Positions 35,584 through 47,454 of a stretch of DNA of 64,000 nucleotides are shown in pieces. Each line of letters starts with the position of its first letter. Position 1 is the first letter of the stretch. The notes under the pieces are model-generated. The model was not told the DNA's origin. It saw only the letters and a program-made list of their open reading frames with translations, and did no database searches. The translations under genes and the position numbers were made by a program. The stretch is from Cavenderia fasciculata (Eukaryota; Evosea; Eumycetozoa; Acytosteliales; Cavenderiaceae): contig NW_004457635.1 in assembly GCF_000203815.1 (NCBI RefSeq), forward strand, positions 186,001-250,000, in the 5' to 3' direction.

Positions 35584-36776
35584 ATGATGGCAAAACAAGA
35601 GACAACCCTAAACTATGATGAACATGATGTTCATCCAAGTAATTATCTATTAACTAATCCAACAACACCACCATCCTCTTTGACCAATCAATCATCATAT
35701 GATCTAAAGAAAGGTGGATCTGTTAATATATCATTACCAACTCGATTGATTAGAGCCGTTTACAATAATAACTTTGCAGAGATTGATCAATTATTAAATA
35801 CTCAACCTGATATGGTTAATATTGCTGAGCCTATCAATGGTTATACTCCACTCATGTTGGCTGGTATGTATAAATATAAATAATATAAATAGAAATACTA
35901 CTATGTTACATTTACTAATATTATTTATTTAATTAATTTCTAGCTGAGAATCCAAATGATCAAATATCATATCTTGTTTGTAAAAGATTAATAGAAGCTG
36001 GAGCACTCATTAAAGTGATGACTAAAAGAGGACATACTCCATTTGGACAGGCTTGTTCATTTGGTAATTTAAAGGCTGCTCAGTATATGGCTGCCGTTGA
36101 CCAATCACTCATCGATGAAATCCTTCCAGTTCCACCTATTGTAGTGGCCGCTGAAAAGGGACATTTAAAGGTAGTACAATGGTTGGTAGAAAGCGGTGCC
36201 TATATTAATGCACAATGTGTCAAGGCGTCAATGGGTAACAAAGGTATCACATGTCTACACCAAGCAAGTTGCAAGGGACACCTAGATATTGTACAATTTT
36301 TGGTTGAAAGATACAACTTTCCAATCGAAGACTGTTCCAATAAACTATCGTGTACGTCTCTATACCTTGCCATTGAACAGAATCAACTGGCCATTGCAGA
36401 ATACCTTTTACAAAGAGGTGCCAACCCAAATACACCACGATCCGATGGTGTCTCTGGTTTGGCCATTGCATCATTCAAAGGATACACAGATATGGTACAA
36501 CTCATCATCAAATACAATGCCAACCCAAATCAACAAACCCTCTCTGGTCTAACAGCTTTGGATTATGCCATTAAACAAGGACATCAATCAATTGTACAAT
36601 TATTACTTCCAATTACTAAATCAAATAATACAAATACAACAAACTATACAACAACGACAACAACAACAACACCATTGAAATCAAATAATAATAATAATAA
36701 TAATAACGATACTATATTTGCCAAACCAGCACCAAAAATACCATCCTCTATGATTATGAATAATCATAAGATATAA
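35584..36776 (+). CDS. Ankyrin-repeat protein, second paralog
   Basis: Two exons (35584-35863, 35944-36776) give 370 residues. The intron sits at exactly the same codon as in the two paralogs, after MLAG. About 90 poorly conserved residues lead into ankyrin repeats: LIRAVYNNNFAEIDQLLNTQ, HTPFGQACSFGNLKAAQYMA, CLHQASCKGHLDIVQFLVER, SLYLAIEQNQLAIAEYLLQR, SGLAIASFKGYTDMVQLIIK and TALDYAIKQGHQSIVQLLLP. The C-terminal tail is Thr/Asn-rich and ends SSMIMNNHKI. It lacks the CaaX box found in the other two copies, so it should stay soluble. The role is probably protein binding. Confidence 0.85.
36030..36193 (+). repeat. Near-identical tract shared with 34267-34430
   Basis: Partner of the tract in the upstream ankyrin paralog, in the same orientation and 1,763 bases away. 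It covers two ankyrin repeats, ending inside the VVQWLVES helix. Confidence 0.8.
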
Positions 36777-36965
36777 ATTAATAATAATTAATTAATTATT
36801 ATTATATAAAGGATAGAGAGAGAGAGGCAAAAACACTGTAAATAAAAACACTAATCAAAATGAATCAACAACGGCCGTTGAACAATATATCTGTCTCTCT
36901 TTCTCTCTCTCTTTTAATTTACAACATATATATATGATTTATTATTAATATTATTAATTATTAAT

Positions 36966-37827
36966 TTAAATGATTAATAAATCATAATTTGACCAACCTA
37001 AAACCAAAACACAACACATGAAAACAGTGATATTATCCCAGTCTTCGATGGGAAGTGATTCAACGATGGCACCTATAATGGACACTACAATGAGTGAAGG
37101 TATAAAAGCATACAACGAGAAATGAATGAGATAACCATAGGATTGGATGATAGTGAGAAGCATCAAACTTCCAACGACTGAAAAGATGACAAATGATACA
37201 GAACCAACGATGGTTTTCGAACGATTATAAGGTATTCTTGCACGACCAAACTCACTTCCAATGAGACCTGCAAAGCCATCACCAAAACATAAAAGTGATA
37301 GGGCAGTGATACCAACCGGTGAGTTTGCCCAATAAATGATAGTAGACAATACGAAAATGATACCATATGTAGCTGGTCCAAACAGTAGTTCTCTAGGATT
37401 ACCAGAGCGTGACATGGAATCAACCACCTTTTTATCCTTTAACAATCCCATACCAACCAATGTAAATTGAAATGTAACCAATGCAGGTATAATCGAACAA
37501 TACAATCTAGATGATGGATCATTTATTGGATATAATCCCCATGACATTACATATATTATACCTGTTCCAATGTGTACCTAAAAAATAATGATGATGATGA
37601 AAGATGAAGATGAAGATCAAGATCAAGATCATCATATGACTTGAAATGTTAATGATCAATGATGATCTCTTTTTACTATACTATACTACTACTATCATGA
37701 TACATACTAATTTCCTACATCTTGCTGGTGATACTACTTTATTTGAAGATAAGAATTGAGTGAATAATAACCAAGATAAACATAATAGACCAACTTTAGC
37801 AGTTGGTATAATATTATGATTCATCAT
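36966..37827 (-). CDS. Phytol/polyprenol kinase-like membrane protein
   Basis: Two exons (37827-37708 and 37577-36966) give 243 residues with about six or seven membrane helices. The protein belongs to the CTP-dependent prenol kinase group (plant VTE5 and FOLK, dolichol kinase relatives). Clues are RKLVHIGTGIIYVMSWGLYP across the splice junction and LLFGPATYGIIFVLSTIIYW. The acidic active-site stretch is LLCFGDGFAGLIGSEFGRAR, and the late motif is IVESLPIEDWDNI. The likely reaction is phosphorylation of a long-chain isoprenoid alcohol in the ER. Two adjacent ATG codons open the frame; the first was taken. It converges on the second ankyrin gene across 189 AT-rich bases. Confidence 0.85.
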
Positions 37828-38150
37828 GATGATTGAATATAAATATGAATATAAAAGTGATTATAAATAAATAAATAAATATATATATATATTTAATGCA
37901 TTCAAAGTAGTTTATTATGAACTATAAAAAGATGTAAACAGATAATAAAAAGGTTGATAGAATTATCAAATTGTCAGAAGATTCAAATTATAATAAATTA
38001 AAAATTTAATATTTTAAAAACAATTGGGGAATGTGATTGATTTCATTTGGGATATCCCAAAATCTATAAATAGATATCTATAGATATTATCTATTATCTG
38101 ATTGTTTATATTTGTATAGTAGTTATATTTATTTATTTAGACTATTTTAT
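37828..38150. other. AT-rich spacer
   Basis: The promoter of the prenol kinase-like gene and the 3' flank of the third ankyrin gene. It holds AAAT and (TA)n runs and an imperfect palindrome of ATAGATATC type near 38067-38090. No gene is seen. Confidence 0.4.
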
Positions 38151-39361
38151 TTACATAATAGAACAATCTGAAGAAACAGATACAGGTGTTAATAATTTAA
38201 TGATATCTTTGTGATGGAATTTTTTGGCGATGTCCATTGCTGTATGACCATCGAGTGTTTGTTGATTGGGGTTGGCATTGTATCTTAGTACTAATTTGAC
38301 CATATCAGTGTGTCCTTTTTGAGCTGCCATAAACAACCCGAAAATACCATCTCTTCGAGTGATATTCGGATTGGCACCTTTCCACAAGAGGTACTCTGCC
38401 ACTTCTAATTGATTTTGTTCCATGGCTAGATAGAGAGGTGTGTTTCCACAAGTATTGGATTGTTCGTCGATATAGATTCCGCATTGTTCAACTAAAAATC
38501 TGACCACATGTATTCTACCCATGACAGAGGCTTGATGAATTGCCATCAAACCCTTGTTGGCGACAGCTTCAGTGGTTAGTTGGGCACCTGGAAAGGCACC
38601 ATGTTGTACTAGCCACTGGACAATATGCAAGTGGCCTGACTCTGCCGCAATAATAATCGATGGAACTGGAATGATTTCAGTGATGAGTGTTGGATCAATC
38701 GAGGCCAAATGTTGAGCAGATTTAAAGTTTCCATTTGAACAAGCTTGACTAAATGGTGTAAATCCTCTATGATTCATCACTCTAATAACTGCTCCATTTT
38801 CAATAAGTAATTTTGATAATCTAAATGATATATCATCATTTTGTATTTCATCTTTAAAATATATAAAAAAAAAAAGAAAGAGATAAAAGGTTAGGAATAA
38901 AAATTATTATTTTCACTTCTATGTTTGTACATACTAGCCAAGATTAATGCAGTATAACCATAACCAGATTCAGCATAGTTAATTAAATGTGCATTTTCTT
39001 TGTTGGTGATTAATGATTCGGCCTCTTGGAATTGACGATCTATTAATGCGGTGAGAATTGGTGTTTCTCTTTTGATGGTGACTAATTTCTTGCCTTTTGC
39101 CGCGGTTTTTGGTTGTGGCAAAGGAGGTAATAATGGAAGTCCTGGATGAAGAGGTCCTGATTGTGGAGGATGGTTAGGTTGTGGAGGTTGATGAGGTTGT
39201 GGAGGCTGGTGAGGTTGGTTAGGTTGTTGTGGTGGTGGTGGGTTCGGAGCAATGTCATCGACATCTTCTTCATCAATACCAACATCTACATCTGGTTTTA
39301 TTGGTGCATCTGTAGCACATGATGCTGATGATGATGGTTTAGTTTCTGGTGTTAGTGTCAT
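38151..39361 (-). CDS. Ankyrin-repeat CaaX protein, third paralog
   Basis: Two exons (39361-38935, 38851-38151) give 375 residues. The N-terminal 100 residues include a Pro/Gln/His-rich stretch built from PHQPPQPNHPPQ-like units. Ankyrin repeats follow: TPILTALIDRQFQEAESLIT, TPFSQACSNGNFKSAQHLAS, IIIAAESGHLHIVQWLVQHG, AIHQASVMGRIHVVRFLVEQ, PLYLAMEQNQLEVAEYLLWK, GLFMAAQKGHTDMVKLVLRY and TAMDIAKKFHHKDIIKLLTP. The last four residues are CSIM, a CaaX box ending in Met and thus likely farnesylated. Membrane tethering is inferred. The intron is placed as in the other two copies, but the gene is inverted. Confidence 0.87.
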
Positions 39362-39911
39362 ATTAGTAGTAGTAGTATTATTTAATTGCGTAGTTTGAGT
39401 GATTGATCATTCAACTTGAGTGATCGCTTCGAACCAACGGTTTATAAATAAAAATTGATCGTTTCCCTGGTTCAAAAAAAAAAAAGAAATTAAAAAAAGG
39501 TTCGATCTCCACCCTTGAAGTTGACCACGTCGATTCAGACCATGGGCAGCGGGTTTTGATTCTTGGGATTATAGGGGGGATCTTATCGTAGGTACAACTC
39601 CGACCGAGTATTGCGGTGTGTGTTTAAACAGGGGAGAAAAAAATAACAAGGTGTGATACAATCACTTTTATTATTATTATAACTAATTCTCTCTCTCTTT
39701 ATATATTTGTTGTTGTTGTTTCATATTATTATATTATATATATATTTATATTATGTTGTTGATCGGGTTATATAGTATTTGATACATCAAAGGGGTGTGA
39801 GTTGGTTTTGGTTGGGTTTGGGGAGTATAGGGATTGAATAAATAAATAAATAAATGAGATATAAAGAAATCTTCTTTCTTTTTCTCTTTTTCTCTTTTTC
39901 TTTTGTTGTTT
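39362..39911. promoter_or_regulatory. Promoter of the third ankyrin gene
   Basis: A GC-richer stretch at 39505-39640 contains GTTCGATCTCC, GGGCAGCGGG and CGACCGAGTATTGCGG, followed by AT-rich repeats (TATA)n at 39726-39745 and (AAAT)n at 39838-39855. A tRNA was considered for the GC-rich patch but the arms do not pair. No gene is seen. Confidence 0.35.
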
Positions 39912-42900
39912 CTAAAAAGTATTTGTTAAATATTTTGTAATATCAGTAAAGGAAGGTCTTTTGTTTTGATCCTCTTGCCAACACCAAACAACTAATTTCT
40001 TCCAATTAGGGTCACAATTGTCGGGAAGTTCGGGACGGAGCTCTTTAGAGGCGACAAGGATACCCGCATTCATTGGAGGAATGCCTGCATATGGTTCCTC
40101 GCCAGTCAACAACTCCCAAAGTACAATAGCATAAGAATATACATCTGCCTTTTGATTATAACTATCGTGTCTAAGAATCTCTGGTGCAGTCCATGCAACC
40201 GTTCCAATAGTTGTCATTGTTTGAGTAAATGATGTTTCTCTTGCAATTCCCAAATCTGCAATTTTAATATTAAAATGTTTATCCAATAATAAATTACTTG
40301 ATTTTAAATCTCTATGGATAATATCTAAATGATAAACTCTAATTAATATTTTGGTTGATTGAAATATTTTCTTCATTTTCTTCTTTCTTCCTTCTTCTTT
40401 TTTCTTTTTTCTTTTCTTTTTTTCATTTTTTGTTTTCATACTTCTTGAATGTAAATGTTGCATTCCACGAGCAATATCAAAAGCAAATTGAAGTAAAAGA
40501 GTTGAATCCATTTTGTTTTCACGTGAATGGATAAGATCAAACAGATTACCAGTGGGGAGAAACTCCATAACTATACACATTGGGTTGACACAATATCCAT
40601 AACAATTGACAAGATTTGGATGTTGCAGTGATCCCAATAACTCCACCTCTGCCTTGAATTCGTTCATCATCTCTTCTTTTGGTTTGTCTTTGAGTAGATT
40701 CAATTTCTTGACTGCTACATCCTTGCCTTTCCAAACGCCTCTTAGAACCTTTGAAAAATGACCCTTTCCAATCTCCTTTTCAATTTTAATATCTGGATAA
40801 TTTATCATTGTTACACTTGATGAAATTGGTAAATTTGCTAAATAGAAAAAAATAAAATAAATAAATTAATCCTTTGATTATTCTTTTTGTTTTGTTTTTT
40901 GTTTTTAATTTTACATACTTGTATTTACAAACCAAATATCATCTAAAATATTACCACCTTGACCTTTACCACCAAGAATATAAAGATTTGAACCATTTTT
41001 AATGAGAGCATGATGAGAATGTGGAGTGATTTGGATACCTGTGACCTTTGTCCAAAGCATCTTGTAGGATAATGTCCAAATGTCACGATGTGTTACATTT
41101 TCACGTTTACCACCTACGACGATAAGATTTCTACCGACACGAGTGGCAGCATGAAAAGAACGTTCTGGTGGTATCTCACTACCTTGTACAATTGGTTGAA
41201 TCCATTCATAACTATCCAACTGGAGGATATTAATATCATTCAGGTCTTTGGTACGATTAGAACCACCAAATACAATCAACTTTTCACCTAGAATGGTAGA
41301 AGAATGACCATAACGTTCAGAGGGTGGATTACCAGTAGCTGCAAGTGTCGACCATGTCATTGTCTCTGGATCCAAAAGATGTGTATCATTTAGTATCTTT
41401 TCACCATCGAATCCTCCAAACAAGATAAACCTGTTACCATATCTCGTAAGAGTATGTCCTATACGAGGTGACGGTGAATAACTATTGATACGTGGTTGTG
41501 ACCAATGAACTGTTGAATCATCGATAATAGTAATCACGTACACCTTGTTTGACATTTTACCTCCGACCATACCACCATACAAATAGAATTTATTACCAAT
41601 TCTACACATATCGTGAAGATAGATTGATTCGGGTGCAATCTTTCCTCCTGTCACCTTTGGTGTTGTCGAAAGTCCCTTGTCTGCATCTATAAATTGTACA
41701 ATACTATTAATATCTTTAATTCCTTCTCCACCAATTGATACTAATGACATTCCATAAACTGCTATTGAATTTGACTAAACAAATAAATAAAAGATTAATA
41801 TTTAAACCAACTATATCTATTCTTTTTTTGTTTGCTTACACATCTTGGAGGAGAAATAGTAAATGGAGAAAGTTGCCAATCCAATTTTTCTTCAAGATTT
41901 GAAGATAATTTTGTAAAATGAGTAATATTACTCTTTACTTTTTTAATATTTTCCAATTCTGACAACTCTTCCTTTGTCTCTTTGACAATGGTATCATCTC
42001 CATCTGAATCATGGTTATTGTTATCATCGCTTCCATCAGATGCACCATTTAAATCATCAAAACTACCAACCACCGATGGGTCAGTGTCATTGTCTCCTCC
42101 TCCTCCACCTCTATCGTCCAACTTATTGGATCGATCCTTGTTGTGTTGGTGATTGAGGTGATTATTCTTATAGTTTAAGTTATAGTTTAGATATTGATTG
42201 TAATACCCTGGTGGAAGGGATCTACGATGATTGTCATAGGGTCTAGTACGATAAAATGATCCAGATGAATCACGACCATCATCAAATGAAGAGAATGAAG
42301 AAAACGATGCAAATGTTGGAAGATTGGGAACAGTATTTATAAAATCTGGTTGGAAATGTGATAATTGTGTTGTTTGTTGCATTTGTTGTTGTTGTTGTTG
42401 TGTTTGTGTCTGTTGTTGTTGTTGTTGAAGAGACTGTTGTTGTTGTGATATTTGTTGTTGTTGTTGTTGTAATAATTGATGTTGTTGCATTAACAGTTGA
42501 TGTTGTTGTTGGAGATGTGGTGGAAGGTAATGAGTAAGACTGTTGGCTGATAATGAGGCGGTGGTTGAAGATCCACCTGAATGTGATCGGTTATGATGTT
42601 TTCCATTGGGTGTCATTCTATTGGTTGGTTTTTGGTTCATTGAATGTGTTGCCTCTTCATAAACTCTAATCTTTTCTTTTATCGATAGATCCTTGTTATT
42701 GTCTGACATTTCTTGTTGATGATGATGATTATTTTCTTTGTTGTTACTGTTATTATTATTATTTTTAGTCTCTACAGACAATGTAGAGGATGATGAAGAA
42801 GACAAAGATGATGATGATTGATTATTGGTCGATATTCCACGTCCATGAGATGATATACTATACACGTGATTGTCAATATACATAAATAAATAAAAGGTGG

Positions 42901-43678
42901 CAGCAAACCACACGGGCAAAGGTATGGATTGCTTGAATGTTACATGTAGTCCATGTACAATAAATACGACAACCGCCGATACAAACAGATAATAGTAGCT
43001 GATTGGTATAGTGTTGCCAAGTATTCTCTTTGGTGGACCACTTATCATTGAAAATACAAATACAAATGGTGATAGAATCCAATTTAATAGTCTACCTTTG
43101 AGATTTTTGTTTGTTGCTATTGTTGTTGACGACGTTTTCAATATAACTTGTTCTTCTTGTTCCTCTTCTTCTTGTTCTTCACTTGTTTCTTCATCTCCAT
43201 CTTCTTGTTGTTGTTCATGTTGCTGTTGATTACTGTCATCTTTGTTTGTATTTGATATCATATTATTGGTATCATTAATATTTGAAAGAAGTGGGTCAAA
43301 TGGAATAGGAGAATGGGATGGTGACGTCTTGTTACTATCACTTGACATTGTTGTTGTTGATAGTCTTTCCTTTAATGGTGTCGGTGGACTACCATCATCA
43401 CTATTATTATTACTATTACTATTATTATTGTTTAATAAAGCAAATGTTATTCTTCTTTTTGTGGTTGGTGATAGGTTGGATGACAAATCATCCTTGTTTG
43501 CAACATGTTGATCAACTAGCAGCGATTGACTTCTATTTCTCAATGATGACCCTTGTTGTTGCTGTTGCTGCTGTTGCGGCTGCTGATTAATGGTTGTGAT
43601 TGTCGCCAGTCTTTAAAAATATGAAGAGGAATAGGAATCGACTACTACTATTGCTGCTGTTGGTTGGTATGTTAACAT
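39912..43678 (-). CDS. Membrane-anchored kelch-repeat TKL protein kinase
   Basis: The clear exons are about 43600-41840, 41774-40919, 40837-40442 and 40324-39912, joined in phase. The N-terminal part has poly-Asn and poly-Gln runs around two membrane helices, YYYLFVSAVVVFIVHGLHV and LPVWFAATFYLFMYI. Five or six kelch repeats follow (RIGHTLTRYGNRFILFGGFD, RYGHSSTILGEKLIVFGGSN, SFHAATRVGRNLIVVGGKRE). The kinase shows the loop IGKGHFSKV, VAVKK, the catalytic HRDLKSSNLLL and APEIL; the metal motif is DLG in place of DFG. The acceptor at 40325 was chosen because it restores HSRNIIHRDLK. The first exon is uncertain; an ATG at 43676-43678 is the best candidate. It probably links a kelch-sensed partner to Ser/Thr phosphorylation at a membrane. 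Confidence 0.82.
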
Positions 43679-44295
43679 GTATCTCGATATATAATATATT
43701 GTATGTGTATGTATCTGTATTATTATCTATATTAATCTTTTTCTATTATTGTATTATTGTTTGTCCTGTTGTTGATGATGGCGAAGTGGATGGTTGGTTC
43801 TTTGACACCTTTCCTTTTTACTTTTTTTGTAAAAAATATAAAAAAAAGGCAAAGAATCTGAATCTACCTATTATGTTTGACCTAATATTATAAGTAAAGT
43901 AAAGTAGTGTAGTCTCTTTACTACCTTTTATTATTATTATTATTATTACAAAAATATAATATTATAATAAACAATGAATAATAGATTTTAAACAATTACC
44001 AGAGTACAGTACTAGTGTGTGTTATCGAGTTGACAAATTATCTTTATTTCCCACCCATTCCATCCCATTTGTTAATTTTAGACAAATTTTCAACGATTGT
44101 CGTGAGTGGAAGAGGGACCCAAACCCACTTAATTTTATCGTCTTTATTGTGAACTGTGTACTCGGTTCATTCTTCTACCATTCAATAGAATAATTTAGTA
44201 TATTTTTATTATTCCTAAAAGTAATTATCAATGTCATTGTCTTTCAAAAAAATAGAATAGAATGGAATAGAATAGAGTTTATTTACAATTTTGGA
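43679..44295. other. Upstream region of the kelch kinase
   Basis: AT-rich DNA with (TTAT)n and A-runs. The piece 44035-44180 is somewhat GC-richer, with CCCACCCATTCCATCCCA and GTGAGTGGAAGAGGGACCC words that could be regulatory. No gene is seen. Confidence 0.35.
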
Positions 44296-44939
44296 TTAGA
44301 ATCTAACACTTTTAACAAATAAGGGAGGTTTGGTTGTATTTGCGGAAATGAATCTATAAACAAATAGTAAAGAAAGAAAGAATGAATGAAATCAAAAAAA
44401 GTAAGTATATTAAAGATAATTTTCCAAAATAGGAAGATTAAGAAAAAGCATACCCAAAAGTATAAATTTGTTCTGGTAATATACCATCTTGGAAATCTGG
44501 TAACATTAATTCCAAGGCATCATCATAAAACTTTGCATTCCAAATAGAGTTTGCTTTGAATAATTCCAATCCTGCTGCATGAAGTGTAATTCTTCTAACC
44601 TTTTTATTGGTTAAATTCTTTAATGATCCTTTAAATTGTGCACACTCTGTCCATGCTCCATCAACTGTAATATTGAACTCTATTAATTGTTTTGCTTGAA
44701 CTATTGGTTGATCAACATAAATGATAAATTAAATATTTAGAATTAATTCCAACTTTTAGAAATATTAAATTATATTTAACAAACATACGATTTGGTCTAC
44801 AAATGGCTGTTGACGAATCAGAGATACAAAATAAACCTTTTCTACAACTTCTAGGTCCACATAATTCAACACTATAAGAGAATTGAAATGTTACAATACA
44901 AATAAATATTATAAATATTAAAAAATCAATTTTAATCAT
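44296..44939 (-). CDS. Secreted CBM49-like cellulose-binding protein
   Basis: Three exons (44939-44789, 44700-44454, 44353-44296) give 151 residues. A signal peptide is clear: MIKIDFLIFIIFICIVTFQF then SYS. A small Cys-rich module follows, ELCGPRSCRKGLFCISDSST, of the type seen in dictyostelid extracellular proteins. The rest is a beta-sandwich reading QLIEFNITVDGAWTECAQFK, KNLTNKKVRRITLHAAG, AKFYDDALEL and ILPEQIYTFGFISANTTKPP. This agrees with the CBM49 family that binds cellulose in stalk and spore coats. A role in the matrix or cell wall is inferred from the family. The acceptor at 44701 leaves phase 1, matching the donor after CRPN. Confidence 0.75.
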
Positions 44940-45602
44940 TGTAAGTGTGTAAATAATAAAATAAATAAATAAAATAAATAAATAAAATAAATAAATAGAT
45001 GATTAACTTCTTTAAAAAAAAAAATGAATCAAATCTTTGTTTGTATATTTTAATTCTCTTTATGAAAATCATAATGTACATCAATTATTTACACTAAAAT
45101 CAATTTGGATAAAAGATAGATAGATATCTTTTGTAAAATACTAAATGTGGTGATGATAAGTTGGTTAATACATTAGTGTGTGTGAGTGAGTGTTAAAAGT
45201 GTTCAAATTGGTTGATGGAAAACGGGAATCACAGTATTATTTAAATTGTTGTTTTCGTATAGGGCTATTTATTTGTTTACCAGGCATATTTGTATTATGT
45301 TATCCCAATCGTTTGTTCTTCTTCTTTTGAGTACTGCTATTATTATTATTATTTATAATTATTATTTGTTTAGTTGATGTTATTTATTATTAATACTCTA
45401 TAGTTTGATGAAATTCATTAGATGCTTCTTCTTGTTCTTGTTCCTGATGACTTGATTAATTATTATTATGTACACTACAATGGTAGAGGATGAAAGAGTT
45501 TTTTTGTTTTTTGATGAGGTTTATCTATTATATTATAAATCATTTGCCAAACCCAATCTACGACTACTATTATTAAATTATCTCTTTTGAGAGAGAGAGA
45601 GA
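44940..45602. other. Promoter of the CBM49-like gene, no gene seen
   Basis: AT-rich DNA with AAAT repeats directly upstream of the ATG, TGTGAGTG words near 45175-45190, (ATT)n at 45335-45365 and a GAGAGA run at 45589-45601. No open frame is convincing. Confidence 0.4.
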
Positions 45603-46885
45603 TTATCGTTTAGTTGATTTCATAATTAAATTAAAATCATCTGCTATTTCATTTTCCTTTAATGCAAATACAAGTGGTGGAGCTAAAAGAAATAAATAAT
45701 TAAAAGAGTTAAAAAAAAGAGTTGATCCATCAATTCATCAAAGTATATTGGCAACTTACGAGTAGGCTTTTTCTGTGTTTTAGGTTGTTCTTTTTGTGCT
45801 GGTCTTCTTCTTGGTCTTAATGGTTTAGATTCTCCATCTAGATAAAAAAAAAAATATTAAAATTAAATTAATTAATATATGGATTCATTATTTAATTATT
45901 AATTATTATTTAACTAATTGCTTACCTGTTAATCTTAGTGAATCCTTTTCCTCTGATATTCTTTTTTGTCTATCATTTAACATGCCAACCATTTTTTCTT
46001 TCAAATGTTGGGTTTCCTCATCGTATTCATCATTGAATTGTTGCAATTCGGCAGCAAAAGTGTTCATAATATTCTGTAGTTGATAATTCTTCCAAGTCTC
46101 TGCGACTTGTATTTTCTTTTCCTTTTTGACTTCCAACTCTCTCATTTTGTCTTGATAACTGAGATGGTCACCTAATTATTAAAAAAAAATAAACAAATTA
46201 GTAAATAAAGAATAAACCAAGGGTTACATTGTTTGTTTGTTTGTTCATTGTAATACGTCATTTTTAAAAATGACGATCTATCTCCTCCAATCTAATTATT
46301 AATTTTTTGCTTTTCATTTTTCTTTTTCAATTTTATACATACCAACTTTAATATCATCCATTTCTTTTTTAATTCTGATTTAATTTATCTGTAAAGAATT
46401 TTTCTTTAAGATCTGCAAACTCTTTTTCTATTTTTTCCATGTTTCCCAAGCAATCCAGTCTTCTCTTTGCCTCGATATCGGCCTCTTTGTTGACACTATA
46501 ACTGCTCTTTCCAATGGCTTCACCGACACGGTCCTTGTTAAAGGCCTCTTCATAGTCTGCAAATTCAATGTCTTGATCTCCTCCTCCTCCTCCTCCTGCC
46601 CGAGGCGTCTCTTGTTGTGCTTCCTTTCTTTTCTTGGTCAACTCATCCTCTATCGTTCTTGGATCAATCTCTTCTTCTTCCTGTTCCTCTTCTTGTTGTT
46701 GTTCCTTGATCTCACTGTCTGTACCATTGGTATCCTCGTTGGTTGTGACAGCTGCTGCTGCGGTAGTCGTAGTAGTAGTGCTGGTTGATTCTTCTTCATC
46801 GTTATCATTTTCCATTTTATCTTCTGTTTCTGTCTCTGCTTTTGATTTATCTTGTCCATCTGCATCTACCAATTCTTCGTCTTCC

Positions 46886-46927
<42 letters not shown>

Positions 46928-47454
46928 ATTATTTCGGTTTTACCATTACTACTACTAGGTGAATTGATATTATTATTATTATTATTATTATCTTTCTCTT
47001 TATCCTCTTCTTTGTCCTCTTCTTCCTTTTCTTCTTCTTCTTCTTGTTTTCCATTTTCTGTAGATGTTGTAGAAGTCGTTGGTTTTGGTGAAGGGGATCC
47101 ATCTCCTCTATCTTTTATCTTATTTGTTTGATCATCTCCATTATTATTATTTTTCTCCTTTTCCTTGTCTACTGCCGCGGTTGTATCGTCTTTATTTTCC
47201 TTTGATTGCTCACCACCATTCTCGTCTCCTCCTCCTCCTTCTCCTTCTCCCCCTCCATTACTGCCATTCGGCGATTCTTTAGTTGAAGGTGATAATTTGG
47301 AAGATATTATAGAAGAGGATGATGTTGTACTATTTGAATCAATCTCCATAGAGTTGCTGTCTGCTGCTGCTGTTGCACTGGTTGTTGTAGTTGTTGGTGT
47401 TGTTGTATCTGTTGATTCTTCTTTTGACATTGCTAAAGATTCATCTGATTTCAT
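45603..47454 (-). CDS. Sds3/BRMS1-type subunit of the SIN3-HDAC complex
   Basis: The first exon (47454 to about 46340) begins with some 260 low-complexity residues, then the acidic stretch IDPRTIEDELTKKRKEAQQE and the Sds3 helix EKEFADLKEKFFTDKLNQ. Further exons give GDHLSYQDKMRELEVKKEKK, ETWKNYQLQNIMNTFAAELQ, HLKEKMVGMLNDRQKRISEE, a basic patch RPRRRPAQKEQPK and the end PPPLVFALKENEIADDFNLI. The coiled coil and C-terminal LKxxEIxDDFxxI match Sds3, which holds HDACs in SIN3 corepressors. Directly after LNQ the frame runs into a stop; the next frame carries IKKEMDDIKVG into the splice donor at about 46338. One extra A near 46371 would explain this: a sequence error or a real frameshift. Confidence 0.75.

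Noticed and set aside
39500-39600. Possible tRNA (GTTCGATCTCC resembles a T loop)
   Set aside because: The bases around the loop do not form a five-pair stem, and no acceptor or anticodon arm can be drawn.
40326-40441. Lys-rich insertion inside the kinase domain
   Set aside because: It reads in frame by chance, but it has GTATGA and TTTAG ends and interrupts HSRN-IIHRDLK, so it is an intron.
43600-43893. Plus-strand frame with hydrophobic stretches, possible small membrane protein
   Set aside because: It overlaps the likely first exon and leader of the kelch kinase on the other strand, and its hydrophobicity follows from T-rich DNA.
46573-47131. Long plus-strand open frames opposite the Sds3-like gene
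   Set aside because: They are reverse readings of Asn-, Glu- and Thr-rich codon repeats and give Leu/Ser runs without any domain.
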